DNA from: Geminicoccus roseus DSM 18922
GTDB lineage: Bacteria > Pseudomonadota > Alphaproteobacteria > Geminicoccales > Geminicoccaceae
Direction of reading: 5' to 3'
DNA length: 64,000 bases
Assembly (NCBI RefSeq): GCF_000427665.1
Contig: NZ_KE386572.1
Location: 3,596,373 to 3,660,372, forward strand
Shown: in pieces, positions 41,717 through 50,960 of the stretch
How positions within the stretch are numbered: the first letter of the stretch is position 1
Layout of the letters: the number at the start of each line of letters is the position of its first letter
The notes under the pieces: model-generated
Database searches by the model: none
The model's input: the letters and a program-made list of their open reading frames with translations, nothing else
What the model was told of the DNA's origin: nothing
Translations under genes and position numbers: made by a program

Positions 41717-43243
41717 ATGTTCTATGTTCCGAAGAATGCCATCTATAAGAGGATCCCGCGGCGCCGGTTCCTGGAACTGGGCGGCGGGGTCGCGACCGCG
41801 CTCGGCGCCGGCTCGATCGCGGTCGGGCTGAGCTCGGTGGTGACGCGCAGCCCGGTGCAGGCCGCCTCGTCCGACGACGGCAAGTGGAAGCAGTATTCCG
41901 GCACCAAGCTCGTGTTCATGAGCGAGAACACGCCGCCGTCCTTCGCGATCCGCGAGAACCTGAAGCCGTTCTACGACCTGACCGGCATCGAGGTGGAAAT
42001 TCTCACCGACGATTTGCCGGTGGTGCAGCAGAAGGTCGGCATCGACCTGCGCAGCGGCCAGGCCGACTTCCACCTGAACTATGTGCAGGACAAGCCGATC
42101 GGCGCGCCGTTCGCCGACTACTTCGCGAACCTGAACGACTTCGTCAACGACGACACCCTGCCCCAGGATCCGGACGGGATGGGGGCGGACGCCTGGTTCG
42201 AGAACTTCCTCGATGCCTGCGGGACCATGTACACCCGCGACCGCCTGATCGCCTTCCCCTACGATTCGGCGGTGGCCTGCACCTTCTACCGGCAGGACCT
42301 GTTCGAACAGCACAGCCCGGACTTCGAGAAGGAGTACGGCTACCGGATGGAGTTCACCAACGACACCACCTGGAAGAACGTCTACGACTTCGCCGACTTC
42401 TTCAAGAAGCTGCGCGCCTCCGGCCAGGACGTGCCCTACGGCTATGCCCAGCACCAGGGCTCGTTCGCCTGGACCGCCCAGCTCGACATCCAGCGCCTGA
42501 TGTTCGCGCACGGCCGCTGGACCGAGTTCAACATCGACGACAAGCTGGGCTCCAAGGAGCCGGGTCCCACCAACTGGGGCGACGAGAGCTCGGTGTTCCT
42601 GATGGAGAAGTGGAAGGAACTGGCGGACGTCGCCCATCCGGACAACCTCGCCAACGACACCCTGCAGCTGAACACGGTCTACCAGGCCGGCCAGATCGCG
42701 ATGCAGGTCCAGTACCACGAGTTCGCGGCGTCGATCGAGGACGAGAACACCAGCCGTGCGGCCGGTGGCAAGACCGCCTACGCCGCCTGCCCGAAGGGCG
42801 AGGCCAGCTGGATCAAGAACGGTGGCGAGGCGGTCAACGGCACCAATTGCGGCATCGGCGGCATCGGCATCAACAACAACGCCTCCGACGACCTGAAGCG
42901 CGCCGCCTATCTGTTCGCGATCTGGTCGACCTCGAAGAACACCCAGTACAACGTGCTCAAGGGCGTGGGCGGCACGCCGACCCGCAAGGCGGTGATGGAC
43001 ATGCCGGGCGTGAAGGAGGCGCGCCAGCGTCCGACCGACATGCCGAACGCGCTGACCTTCGACGCGGTCTATGACTACGGCATCCGGGACCCGCACTTCG
43101 TGCTGGGGCCGAAGATCCCGGAAGCGAACGAGTACTACCAGATCATCCTGACCGAGGTGCAGAAATGCATCTCCGGCCAGACCGAGCCCGCGGAAGCCTG
43201 CGAGGCGATCCGCGATCAAGTCGACGATCTGAACGACATCTGA
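41717..43243 (+). CDS. Sugar-type ABC transporter substrate-binding protein (Tat-exported)
   Basis: 508 residues. A Tat signal (PRRRFLELGGGVATALGAGSIAVG, cleavage near QAA at about 53) follows a 15-residue n-region. GGAGG lies eight bases before the ATG. The mature part has the family 1 fold, with LIAFPYDSAVACTFYRQDLFEQ and a late GVGGTPTRKAVMDMP. It feeds the permease pair downstream; the ligand is not readable. Tat export implies folding, perhaps with a cofactor, before translocation. Confidence 0.9.
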   Translation: MFYVPKNAIYKRIPRRRFLELGGGVATALGAGSIAVGLSSVVTRSPVQAASSDDGKWKQYSGTKLVFMSENTPPSFAIRENLKPFYDLTGIEVEILTDDLPVVQQKVGIDLRSGQADFHLNYVQDKPIGAPFADYFANLNDFVNDDTLPQDPDGMGADAWFENFLDACGTMYTRDRLIAFPYDSAVACTFYRQDLFEQHSPDFEKEYGYRMEFTNDTTWKNVYDFADFFKKLRASGQDVPYGYAQHQGSFAWTAQLDIQRLMFAHGRWTEFNIDDKLGSKEPGPTNWGDESSVFLMEKWKELADVAHPDNLANDTLQLNTVYQAGQIAMQVQYHEFAASIEDENTSRAAGGKTAYAACPKGEASWIKNGGEAVNGTNCGIGGIGINNNASDDLKRAAYLFAIWSTSKNTQYNVLKGVGGTPTRKAVMDMPGVKEARQRPTDMPNALTFDAVYDYGIRDPHFVLGPKIPEANEYYQIILTEVQKCISGQTEPAEACEAIRDQVDDLNDI

Positions 43244-43252
43244 GCATCGGCA

Positions 43253-43284
43253 GCGCCTGCCGGCCGCGTTGGGCCGGCAGGCGC
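43253..43284 (+). promoter_or_regulatory. Perfect 13-bp stem hairpin between binding-protein and permease genes
   Basis: GCGCCTGCCGGCC (43253-43265) pairs perfectly with GGCCGGCAGGCGC (43272-43284) around a 6-nt loop, directly before the permease RBS (GGAG at 43289-43292). No T-run follows. Confidence 0.7.
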
Positions 43285-43299
43285 GCCTGGAGCACCGGC

Positions 43300-44325
43300 A
43301 TGGCCACCCAAGTCTTTTCCGGCGGCGAGGCGCTGCGTGGCGGCGGGCCGGGCGGCATCAACCCGGTCGGCATCATGCCCGGCTTCGTCACCCGCGACGG
43401 CGTCACCGTGCTGGAAGCCGAGCCGGCCGCCCGCAACCCCGAGCCGTCGCGCCGCTACTATTTCTACATGATGGCCCCGGCGATCATCACGCTGGCGGCG
43501 ATCTCGCTCTATCCGTTCTTCTGGCTGATCTGGATGAGCCTGCACGATGTCGACATCATGGCGGGCGACAAATGGATCGGGCTGAAGAACTTCGAGCGGC
43601 TGTTCACCCGCGACACCAAGTTCTCCAACGGCTGGTGGCTGCTGATCCAGTACAGCGCCATGTGCCTGTTCTTCGAGGTGCTCCTGGGCGTGCTGATCGC
43701 AGTGCTGCTCAACCGGTCGCGCTACGAGAAGATCCTGGTCACGGTCTTCCTGATGCCGATGATGATGGCCCCGGCGATCGCCGGCCTGGTCTGGTACTAC
43801 CTCTATAACGGCACGTTCGGCTGGTACCACTGGTTCATGCAGAGCGTGGGCCTGCTGGGCGAGACCTCGATCCTGGGCTCGCCGGACACCGCGATGATCG
43901 GCCTGGTGCTGGTCGACGTCTGGCAGTGGACGCCGCTGATCATCCTGATCACCCTGGCCGGCCTCAAGCGGGTGCCGCGCGACCAGCTGGAAGCCAACAT
44001 GGTCGACGGGGCAGGGGAGATCCGCAACTTCTTCCAGGTGATCCTGCCCAATCTCTATCCGTTCCTGCTGATCGGCATCCTGCTGCGCTTCATGGACAAT
44101 TTCCGCTTCATCGACTCGGTGCTGATCCTGACCGGCGGCGGCCCGGCGGACGCCACCAACATCCTGCCGGTCTACCTGTTCGACGTCTCGTTCCAGTACT
44201 TCAAGCTCGGCCGCGGTGCGGCGATCGCGCTGACCCTGCTGGTGGTGACGATCATCCTGGGCATGATCCTGGTGAAGATCTTCGACAGTCCCGCCGCGCG
44301 CAATGTCGGCCGGACGGAGGGCTGA
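43300..44325 (+). CDS. ABC transporter permease (MalF-type, sugar)
   Basis: 341 residues from the ATG at 43300 with GGAG upstream. A 55-residue cytoplasmic N-terminal extension rich in Gly precedes six helices, longer than usual. The EAA loop is RDQLEANMVDGAGEIRNFFQVILPNLYP (about 227-254). It pairs with the next gene, 3 bp away, in the second importer of this region. Confidence 0.92.
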   Translation: MATQVFSGGEALRGGGPGGINPVGIMPGFVTRDGVTVLEAEPAARNPEPSRRYYFYMMAPAIITLAAISLYPFFWLIWMSLHDVDIMAGDKWIGLKNFERLFTRDTKFSNGWWLLIQYSAMCLFFEVLLGVLIAVLLNRSRYEKILVTVFLMPMMMAPAIAGLVWYYLYNGTFGWYHWFMQSVGLLGETSILGSPDTAMIGLVLVDVWQWTPLIILITLAGLKRVPRDQLEANMVDGAGEIRNFFQVILPNLYPFLLIGILLRFMDNFRFIDSVLILTGGGPADATNILPVYLFDVSFQYFKLGRGAAIALTLLVVTIILGMILVKIFDSPAARNVGRTEG

Positions 44326-44328
44326 GCC

Positions 44329-45207
44329 ATGGCTTCCAAGGATGTGGTCGAGTACCAGTCGCCGGCGCGGCGGGTCGCTGGCGTGGCGGTGGTGGCCTTT
44401 CTCGTCCTGTACCTGATCTGGACGATCCTGCCGATCTTCGTGATGTTCGTGTCGTCCCTGAAGGACCTGCTGGAGGCGTTCCGGATCCCGGCCGTGGGCG
44501 ACTGGAGCGGCATCGCGCTGTTCTTCGACTTCGCGCCGACGTTCAAGCATTACGCCAACCTGTTCGTGAACCTGAACTTCGGCGTCTACTTCATGAACAG
44601 CGTGCTGGCCGCGCTGGGCTCGGCGCTGGTGTCGGTGGTGCTGGGCGCGACCTGCGCCTACGCGCTCTCGCGCACCGAGTTCCGCGGCAAGAACGACCTG
44701 TTCTTCTGGATCATCAGCACGCGCATGGCGCCGGTGGTGGCGGTGATGGTGCCGCTCTACGCGATCTTCCGCTCGCTGGAACTGGTGGGCTCGCTGTGGG
44801 GCCTGATCCTGGCCTACACCACTTTCAACCTGCCGTTCGCGATCTGGATCCTCAAAGGCTTCTTCGACAACGTGCCCTACGCCATCGAGGAAGCGCAGAT
44901 GGTGGACGGCGCCACAAGGATGCAGGCGTTCCGCTCGATCCTGCCGCTGGTGGCCCCCGGGATCGGCGCGTTCCTGGTGTTGTGCGTGCTGTTCGCCTGG
45001 AACGACTTCCTGTTCGCCTCGATCATCGGCTCGGGCGGCGCGAAGACCCTGCCGGTCGCCACCAAGGAACTGGTGCAGCCGCAGAACATCCAGTGGGGCA
45101 GCATCATGGCCGCGGGCGTGGTCACCACCCTGCCGATGATGCTCCTGGGCCTCCTGATCCGGCGCTACCTGGTCACCGGCCTCACCATGGGGGCCGTGCG
45201 CGAATGA
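44329..45207 (+). CDS. ABC transporter permease (MalG-type, sugar)
   Basis: 292 residues, six helices, with the EAA loop AIEEAQMVDGATRMQAFRSILPLVAPG (about 185-211) and FAWNDFLFASII. It forms the channel with the preceding permease; the ATPase gene starts 49 bp later, completing the system. Confidence 0.93.
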   Translation: MASKDVVEYQSPARRVAGVAVVAFLVLYLIWTILPIFVMFVSSLKDLLEAFRIPAVGDWSGIALFFDFAPTFKHYANLFVNLNFGVYFMNSVLAALGSALVSVVLGATCAYALSRTEFRGKNDLFFWIISTRMAPVVAVMVPLYAIFRSLELVGSLWGLILAYTTFNLPFAIWILKGFFDNVPYAIEEAQMVDGATRMQAFRSILPLVAPGIGAFLVLCVLFAWNDFLFASIIGSGGAKTLPVATKELVQPQNIQWGSIMAAGVVTTLPMMLLGLLIRRYLVTGLTMGAVRE

Positions 45208-45256
45208 CCTCCCCTACTTATCAAAAGAAGAGCGGTGCGAGCATGAGGATGTCCCC

Positions 45257-46348
45257 ATGGCCTCGGTGAGTGTCGACAAGGTCTGGAAGTATTACGGCTC
45301 CACCGCGGCGGTGAAGGAACTGCACCTGGAGGTCGCCGACGGCGAGTTCGTCGCGGTGCTGGGCCCGTCCGGCTGCGGCAAGTCCTCGACCCTGCGGATG
45401 CTGGCGGGGCTGGAGCATATCAGCGCCGGCGAGATCCGGTTCGGGGCGAAGCGGGTCAACGACCTGCCGCCGCGCGACCGCGACATCGCCATGGTGTTCG
45501 AGAACTACGCGCTCTACCCGCACAAGACCGTGTTCGACAACATGGCCAACCCGCTCAAGCTGCGCGGGGTGGAGCGCCGGGTGATCGAGGAGCGGGTCAA
45601 GAAGGCGGCCGCCACCCTGGAGATCGGCCACCTGCTCGACCGCCGGCCGGGCGAACTGTCCGGCGGGCAGAAGCAGCGCACCGCGATCGGGCGGGCGATC
45701 GTGCGCGAGCCGGCCCTGTTCCTGTTCGACGAGCCGATCGCGCACCTGGACGCCAAGCTGCGCGCGCACATGCGCGGCGAGCTGAAGCTGATGCAGCGCC
45801 GGCTCGGCACCACCATGATCTACGTCACCCACGACCAGCTGGAAGCGCTGTCGATGGCCGACCGGATCGCGGTGATGAACGACGGGGTGCTCCAGCAGCT
45901 GGGCACGCCCCGGCAGATCTACGACCATCCGGTCAATGCCTGGGTGGCGGGGTTTGTGGGTGAGCCGCCGATCAACTTCCTGGACGGCCGGCTGGTGGAG
46001 CAGGACGGGCGGCTGCAGTTCGTCCATCCGAGCTTCGCCCTGCCGCTCTTGCCCGAGCAGGAGGCGATCGTCCGGCAGCACTACCGCCAGGCCGAGATCC
46101 GCATGGGCATCCGCCCGGACCAGGTCGCGATCGCCACGGGCGGGTCGGCCGATTCCTTCGGCGGCACCATCCTGGTGACCGAGCCGATCGGCGGCGACAT
46201 GCTGGTCGACGTGCGGCTCGGCGAGGACAAGGTGCTGGTGAAGACCCGCCCGGATTTCGAGGGCCGCATGGACGAGCCATGCCACTTGACCCTGGACCGG
46301 AGCCGATGGCACCTGTTCGGGAAAGACGACGGCGTGGCTCTGTTCTGA
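45257..46348 (+). CDS. Sugar ABC transporter ATP-binding protein (UgpC/MsmK/MalK type)
   Basis: 363 residues. Walker A GPSGCGKSS (about 37-45), signature LSGGQKQR, Walker B LFLFDEPIAHLDAKLR and switch His in VTHDQ. The C-terminal regulatory OB-type domain (about 240-363; MGIRPDQVAIATGG) identifies the CUT1 sugar/polyol type. Such ATPases often serve several permease pairs. It is the only ATPase of this kind here, while three permease pairs lack or share one, so sharing is likely (inference). Confidence 0.94.
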   Translation: MASVSVDKVWKYYGSTAAVKELHLEVADGEFVAVLGPSGCGKSSTLRMLAGLEHISAGEIRFGAKRVNDLPPRDRDIAMVFENYALYPHKTVFDNMANPLKLRGVERRVIEERVKKAAATLEIGHLLDRRPGELSGGQKQRTAIGRAIVREPALFLFDEPIAHLDAKLRAHMRGELKLMQRRLGTTMIYVTHDQLEALSMADRIAVMNDGVLQQLGTPRQIYDHPVNAWVAGFVGEPPINFLDGRLVEQDGRLQFVHPSFALPLLPEQEAIVRQHYRQAEIRMGIRPDQVAIATGGSADSFGGTILVTEPIGGDMLVDVRLGEDKVLVKTRPDFEGRMDEPCHLTLDRSRWHLFGKDDGVALF

Positions 46349-46472
46349 CCGTCCACAACATGGACAGGGGGGAACGGACCGGCGGCGATCGTCCGGGTTC
46401 GTCCACGTCACGCTCAAGCACGCAGAGCGGTCGTGAAACGGTTCGCCGGAAAAGGCGACAGGGAGGCAAGAA

Positions 46473-47438
46473 GTGCAGTTGAGTCGCGAGGACCTGCTCA
46501 AGGCTTATCGCCGCATGGTGATGATCCGCGAGTTCGAAGAAGCCGTGCACGAGGAGTTCTCGGCCGGCGGCATCCCGGGCTTCGTTCATCTCTATGCCGG
46601 CGAGGAAGCCTCGGGCGTCGGCATCTGCATGCATCTGAACGACGACGACTACATCGCGTCGACGCATCGCGGCCACGGCCACTGCCTGGCCAAGGACTGC
46701 GACGAGCACGCCATGATGCTGGAGATCTTCGGCAAGAAGGACGGCCTTTGCGGCGGCAAGGGCGGCTCGATGCACATCGCCGACCTGTCCAAGGGCATGA
46801 TGGGCGCCAACGGCATCGTCGGCGGCGGCCCGCCCCTGATCTGCGGCGCGGCGCTCACCGCCAAGACCCTCAAGACCGGCGGCGTGGCGGTGGCCTTCGT
46901 CGGCGACGGCGCGTCCAACCAGGGCACCGTGTTCGAGAGCTACAACCTGGCCAAGGTCCTGAACCTGCCCGCGATCTTCGTGGTCGAGGACAACGGCTAC
47001 GCCGAGGCGACCTCGTCCAAGTACTCGGTCGCCGGCAGCCAGGTGAACCGCGGCAAGGGCTTCGACATCCCCTCGGTCGAGGTCGACGGCAGCGACTTCT
47101 TCGCGGTCTGGGAGGCTGCCCGCGAGGCGGTCGAGCGCGCCCGCGCCGGTGGCGGCCCCTCGCTGATCCACAGCCGGGTGCTGCGCTACTACGGCCATTT
47201 CGAGGGCGACGCGATGACCTATCGCCCGGGCGACGAGGTCTCCAAGTACCGCGCCGAGAAGGACCCGCTGATGCTGTTTCGCCGCCGGGTCACCGAGGCG
47301 GGCCTGCTGGAGAGCGGCGACCTGGACGAGATCGAGCGCAAGACCAAGGACCGCATCGCCCAGTGCGTGGTCGAGGCGAAGGCGGCGCCGCAGCCGACCG
47401 AGGCCGACCTGCTCACCGACGTCTACATCTCCTACTGA
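46473..47438 (+). CDS. acoA: Acetoin/2-oxoacid dehydrogenase E1 component, alpha subunit
   Basis: 321 residues from a GTG with GGGAGG six bases upstream. The thiamine diphosphate motif runs from GDGASNQG to EDNGYAE (about 147-180). RMVMIREFEEAVHEEFSAGGIPGFVHLYAGEEASGVG is the AcoA/PdhA start, and the short length (no long N-extension) fits acetoin-type E1 alpha. With the beta subunit it decarboxylates acetoin or a 2-oxoacid and passes the acyl group to the E2. It lies 13 bp before acoB. Confidence 0.88.
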   Translation: MQLSREDLLKAYRRMVMIREFEEAVHEEFSAGGIPGFVHLYAGEEASGVGICMHLNDDDYIASTHRGHGHCLAKDCDEHAMMLEIFGKKDGLCGGKGGSMHIADLSKGMMGANGIVGGGPPLICGAALTAKTLKTGGVAVAFVGDGASNQGTVFESYNLAKVLNLPAIFVVEDNGYAEATSSKYSVAGSQVNRGKGFDIPSVEVDGSDFFAVWEAAREAVERARAGGGPSLIHSRVLRYYGHFEGDAMTYRPGDEVSKYRAEKDPLMLFRRRVTEAGLLESGDLDEIERKTKDRIAQCVVEAKAAPQPTEADLLTDVYISY

Positions 47439-47451
47439 GCGATACAGAACC

Positions 47452-48465
47452 ATGGCCAAGAAGAGCTATCGGCAGGCGATCAGCGAGGCGCTCCGTCAGG
47501 AGATGGAGCGCGACCACCGGGTGATCGTGATGGGCGAGGACGTCGCCGGCGGTGCGGGCGCCGCCGGCGAGCAGGACGCCTGGGGCGGCCCGCTCGGCGT
47601 GACCAAGGGCCTGCTTCCGCAGTTCGGCCGCGAGCGGGTGATCGACACGCCGATCACCGAGAGCGGCTTCATCGGCGCCGCGGTGGGTGCTGCCGCGACC
47701 GGCCTGCGTCCGGTCGCCGATTTGATGTTCGTCGACTTCATGGGGGTCTGTTTCGACCAGATCTTCAACCAGGCGGCGAAGTTCAAGTACATGTTCGGCG
47801 GCAAGGCCACCACGCCGGTGGTGATCCGCACCATGTACGGCGCCGGCTTCCGCGCCGCCTCGCAGCACAGCCAGTGCCTCTACAACATCTTCACCCACAT
47901 CCCCGGGCTGAAGGTGGCGCTCCCCTCCAACCCCTATGAAGCCAAGGGGCTGATGATCCAGGCGATCCGCGACGACGACCCGGTCATCTTCTTCGAGCAC
48001 AAGGCGATGTACGACATGGAAGGCGAGGTGCCCGACGAGGCCTACGCCATCCCGTTCGGCCAGGCCAACGTCACCCGCGAGGGCGACGACGCCACCATCA
48101 TCGCGTTCGGCCGGATGGTGAACTTCGCCAACGACGTGGCCGACAAGCTGAGCAAGGAGGGGATCTCCTGCACGGTGGTCGACCCGCGCACCACCTCGCC
48201 GCTCGACACCGAGACGATCCTGGAGACCGCCGCCGAGACCGGCCGGGTGGTCGTGGTCGACGAGGCGCATCCGCGCTGCAACATGGCCACCGACGTCTCC
48301 GCGCTGATCTGCCAGGAGGCGTTCGACAAGCTGAAGGCGCCGATCAAGATGGTCACCGCGCCGCACGCGCCGGTGCCGTTCTCGGCAGCACTCGAGGACC
48401 TCTACATTCCGAGCATGGACAAGATCGAAGCCGCCGTGCGCGCGGTGACGGGGAAGTCGCACTGA
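47452..48465 (+). CDS. acoB: Acetoin/2-oxoacid dehydrogenase E1 component, beta subunit
   Basis: 337 residues. MGEDVAGGAGAAGEQDAWGGPLGVTKGL, RVIDTPITESGFIGAAVGAAATGLRPV and GRVVVVDEAHPRCN are conserved E1 beta segments; the last forms part of the active site. It forms an alpha2beta2 E1 with the preceding gene product. Its stop overlaps the next ATG by one base (TGATG), so the E2 is translationally coupled. Confidence 0.9.
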   Translation: MAKKSYRQAISEALRQEMERDHRVIVMGEDVAGGAGAAGEQDAWGGPLGVTKGLLPQFGRERVIDTPITESGFIGAAVGAAATGLRPVADLMFVDFMGVCFDQIFNQAAKFKYMFGGKATTPVVIRTMYGAGFRAASQHSQCLYNIFTHIPGLKVALPSNPYEAKGLMIQAIRDDDPVIFFEHKAMYDMEGEVPDEAYAIPFGQANVTREGDDATIIAFGRMVNFANDVADKLSKEGISCTVVDPRTTSPLDTETILETAAETGRVVVVDEAHPRCNMATDVSALICQEAFDKLKAPIKMVTAPHAPVPFSAALEDLYIPSMDKIEAAVRAVTGKSH

Positions 48466-49589
48466 TGGCAGAAATCCAGACGATCGTGATGCCCAAATGG
48501 GGCCTCGCGATGCAGGAAGGAATGCTGGCCGCCTGGCACGTGGAAGAGGGTGCCGAGATCAAGAAGGGCCAGGAGATCGCCGACATCGAGACGTCGAAGA
48601 TCGCCAACGCCTTCGAGAGCCCGATCGGCGGCAAGCTGCGCAAGATCCTGGTGACCGGCGGCGAGACCGTGCCGGTGGGCGCGCTTTTGGGCGTGGTCGC
48701 GGACGCCTCGGTGAGCGACGACGAGATCGCCACCTTCGTCGACGACTTCCAGACCAAGTTCGCCGAGCAGCTGGCCGCGGCGGTGACCGAGACCGGCCCG
48801 GAGCCGGAGACGGTCGAGGTCGGCGGCCAGCGCATCCGCTTCCTCGCCATGGGCGAGGGAGCAGGCGCGCCGGTGGTGATGATCCACGGCTATGGTGGTG
48901 ACCTGAACAACTTCCTGTTCAACCAGCCGCCGCTGGCCGAGAAGCACACCACCTACGCCATCGACCTGCCGGGCCATGGCGGCTCGACCAAGGAGGTGGG
49001 CGAGGCCGATATCGCCTCGATGGCCAAGACCGTGCTGGGCTTCCTGGACGCCAAGAGCGCCACCAAGGCCCATCTGGTCGGCCATTCCATGGGCGGCGCC
49101 GTCAGCCTCTACCTGGCGCTGAACCATCCCGACCGGGTGGCCTCGGCGACCCTGCTGGCCCCGGCCGGCCTGGGTTCCGACATCTCCATGGAGTACATCA
49201 ACGGCTTCATCGAGATGTCGCGCCGCAAGAAGCTGGAGCCGATCCTGCAGATGCTGGTCGCCAAGCCCGAGATGGTGACCGGCGACATGGTCGAGGACGT
49301 CCTGAAGTTCAAGCGCCTGGACGGGGTCGACGCGGCGCTGAAGAAGATCCGCGACACGATCTTTGCCGGCGGCAGCCAGCAGCTGCAGATGCGCGACCAG
49401 CTGGGCGACGCCAAGGTCCCGGTGCAGGTGATCTGGGGCAACCAGGATCAGATCGTCCCGGCCAAGCATGCCGACGGCCTGCCGGGCTCGGTCAAGGTCA
49501 CCCGCTTCGACGAGGCCGGCCACCTGATCCACATGGAGAAGGCGCCCGAGGTCAACGAGGCGATCCTGGCGTTCACCGCGGCCGACTGA
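48465..49589 (+). CDS. acoC: Acetoin dehydrogenase E2-like protein: lipoyl domain fused to alpha/beta hydrolase
   Basis: 374 residues. A lipoyl domain (about 1-80) carries the lipoylated Lys45 in DIETSK. Instead of the usual trimeric acyltransferase, an alpha/beta hydrolase follows (about 125-374) with HGYGGDLNNF, nucleophile Ser208 in GHSMGG, acid in WGNQDQIVP and His in GHLIHME. This fusion is the AcoC type from acetoin dehydrogenase systems and supports naming the operon aco. No E3 is in the cluster, so dihydrolipoamide dehydrogenase must come from elsewhere. A strong terminator follows. Confidence 0.9.
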   Translation: MAEIQTIVMPKWGLAMQEGMLAAWHVEEGAEIKKGQEIADIETSKIANAFESPIGGKLRKILVTGGETVPVGALLGVVADASVSDDEIATFVDDFQTKFAEQLAAAVTETGPEPETVEVGGQRIRFLAMGEGAGAPVVMIHGYGGDLNNFLFNQPPLAEKHTTYAIDLPGHGGSTKEVGEADIASMAKTVLGFLDAKSATKAHLVGHSMGGAVSLYLALNHPDRVASATLLAPAGLGSDISMEYINGFIEMSRRKKLEPILQMLVAKPEMVTGDMVEDVLKFKRLDGVDAALKKIRDTIFAGGSQQLQMRDQLGDAKVPVQVIWGNQDQIVPAKHADGLPGSVKVTRFDEAGHLIHMEKAPEVNEAILAFTAAD

Positions 49590-49612
49590 GCCGCGACACA
49601 AGGCCTTGAGAA

Positions 49613-49643
49613 GGGAGGCACGCGCCGCGTGCCTCCCTTTTTT
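49613..49643 (+). terminator. Rho-independent terminator after acoABC
   Basis: GGGAGGCACGC (49613-49623), a 3-nt loop, GCGTGCCTCCC (49627-49637), then TTTTTT (49638-49643). A perfect 11-bp stem with T-run 24 bp after the acoC stop. Confidence 0.95.
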
Positions 49644-49724
49644 CATGCCGGTCCGGTACATACGGGCACCGCCCCCTGCCGCCCTGCCCAACAAGCCGCC
49701 GATGCCGATCCCCGCGAGCCGCCC

Positions 49725-50960
49725 ATGCGCCTGATCCACACTTCCGACTGGCATCTCGGCCACGAGATCCTGGGCTTCGACCGGGGGCTGGAGCACGACG
49801 CCTTCCTCGACTGGCTGCTGGACCAGGTCGAAGTGCTGGGCGCCGATGTCCTGCTGGTGACCGGCGACATCTATGATTCGGTGAATCCCTCCACCGCGGC
49901 GCAGCGGCGCTTCTACCGGTTCGTGGCGCGTGTCCTCGACAAGGTGCCGGGGCTGCAGCTGCTCCTGACCGGCGGCAACCACGATTCGCCCAGCCGGCTG
50001 GAACTGCCGGCGGATCTCCTGGACGCGCAGCGGGTGGCGATCATGGGCTCGGTGCCGCGCACCGGCGGCCGGCCGGACCCGGCGCGGCTGGCCGTGCCGC
50101 TGCGCGACCGGGGTGGTGCGATCCGGGCGGTGTGCGCGGCGATCCCCTACCTGCGGCCAGGCGACCTGCCCGATGACGTCGGCGGCGACGGGCCGGTGGC
50201 GGAACTGCACCGCCAGGCGGTGGCGGCGGCCGACGCGATGCGCGGCGACCTGCCGCTGGTGGTGACCGGGCATCTGCATGTGTCCGGCGGCGAGGTCTCC
50301 GACCTGAGCGAGCGGCGGGTGCTGATCGGCGGGGCGGAGGTGGTGCCGGCTTCGGTGTATCCGGCCCATGCCGCCTATGTGGCGCTGGGCCATCTGCACC
50401 GGCCGCAGCAGATCAAGGGGCCGACCGCGATCCGCTATGCCGGCTCGCCCTTTCCCCTTTCGGTGACCGAGCGGGACTATCGCCACGGGATTGTGGTGGT
50501 CGACCTGGACGGCGGAGGGGAGGCGCGGATCGAGACGGTGCAGGCGCCGCGCACCGTGCCGTTCCTGCGGGTGCCGCGGACCGGTGCGGTGCCGCTGGAC
50601 CAGGTGGAGGCGGCGCTGCGGGAACTTTCGCTGGAGGATCCGGGGCCGGAGCGCCGGGCGTTCCTGGAGGTCGCGGTAAGGCTGGACGGGCCGGAGCCGG
50701 ATCTGCGCCGCCGGATCGAGCAGGCGCTGGACGGCAAGCCGGTGCGCCTGGTGCGGGTGGCGCGCGAGGTCGCGGCGGCAGCGCCGGGCGGCGGGCAGGT
50801 CGTTCCGGCGGAACTGGCCGAGCTGGCCGAAATCGAGGTGTTCCAGCGGATGCATGCCCAGGAGCATGGCGGCCACCCGCCGGCCGAGGACCTGTTGCAG
50901 GCGTTCCGCCAGCTTTTGAGCGACGTGCGCGATGCCGAAGGCCGGGAGGCGGCGCCATGA
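49725..50960 (+). CDS. sbcD: Exonuclease subunit SbcD
   Basis: 411 residues. Metallophosphoesterase motifs are in order: DWHLGH (about 8-13), VTGDIYD, GGNHDS, GHLH near residue 180 and ALGHLH (about 222). They bind two Mn ions for nuclease activity. With SbcC it cleaves hairpins and DNA ends during repair. The ATG at 49725 starts the family sequence MRLIHTSDWHLG. Its stop overlaps sbcC (ATGA), the normal arrangement. Confidence 0.96.
   Translation: MRLIHTSDWHLGHEILGFDRGLEHDAFLDWLLDQVEVLGADVLLVTGDIYDSVNPSTAAQRRFYRFVARVLDKVPGLQLLLTGGNHDSPSRLELPADLLDAQRVAIMGSVPRTGGRPDPARLAVPLRDRGGAIRAVCAAIPYLRPGDLPDDVGGDGPVAELHRQAVAAADAMRGDLPLVVTGHLHVSGGEVSDLSERRVLIGGAEVVPASVYPAHAAYVALGHLHRPQQIKGPTAIRYAGSPFPLSVTERDYRHGIVVVDLDGGGEARIETVQAPRTVPFLRVPRTGAVPLDQVEAALRELSLEDPGPERRAFLEVAVRLDGPEPDLRRRIEQALDGKPVRLVRVAREVAAAAPGGGQVVPAELAELAEIEVFQRMHAQEHGGHPPAEDLLQAFRQLLSDVRDAEGREAAP

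Noticed and set aside
41542-41748. Small ORF upstream of the second Tat-exported binding protein
   Set aside because: No RBS, no domain, and it overlaps the start of the binding-protein gene; the region looks regulatory.
46351-46365. GTCCA/TGGAC inverted repeat after the ABC ATPase gene
   Set aside because: Only 5-bp arms and no T-run; too weak to call a terminator or operator.
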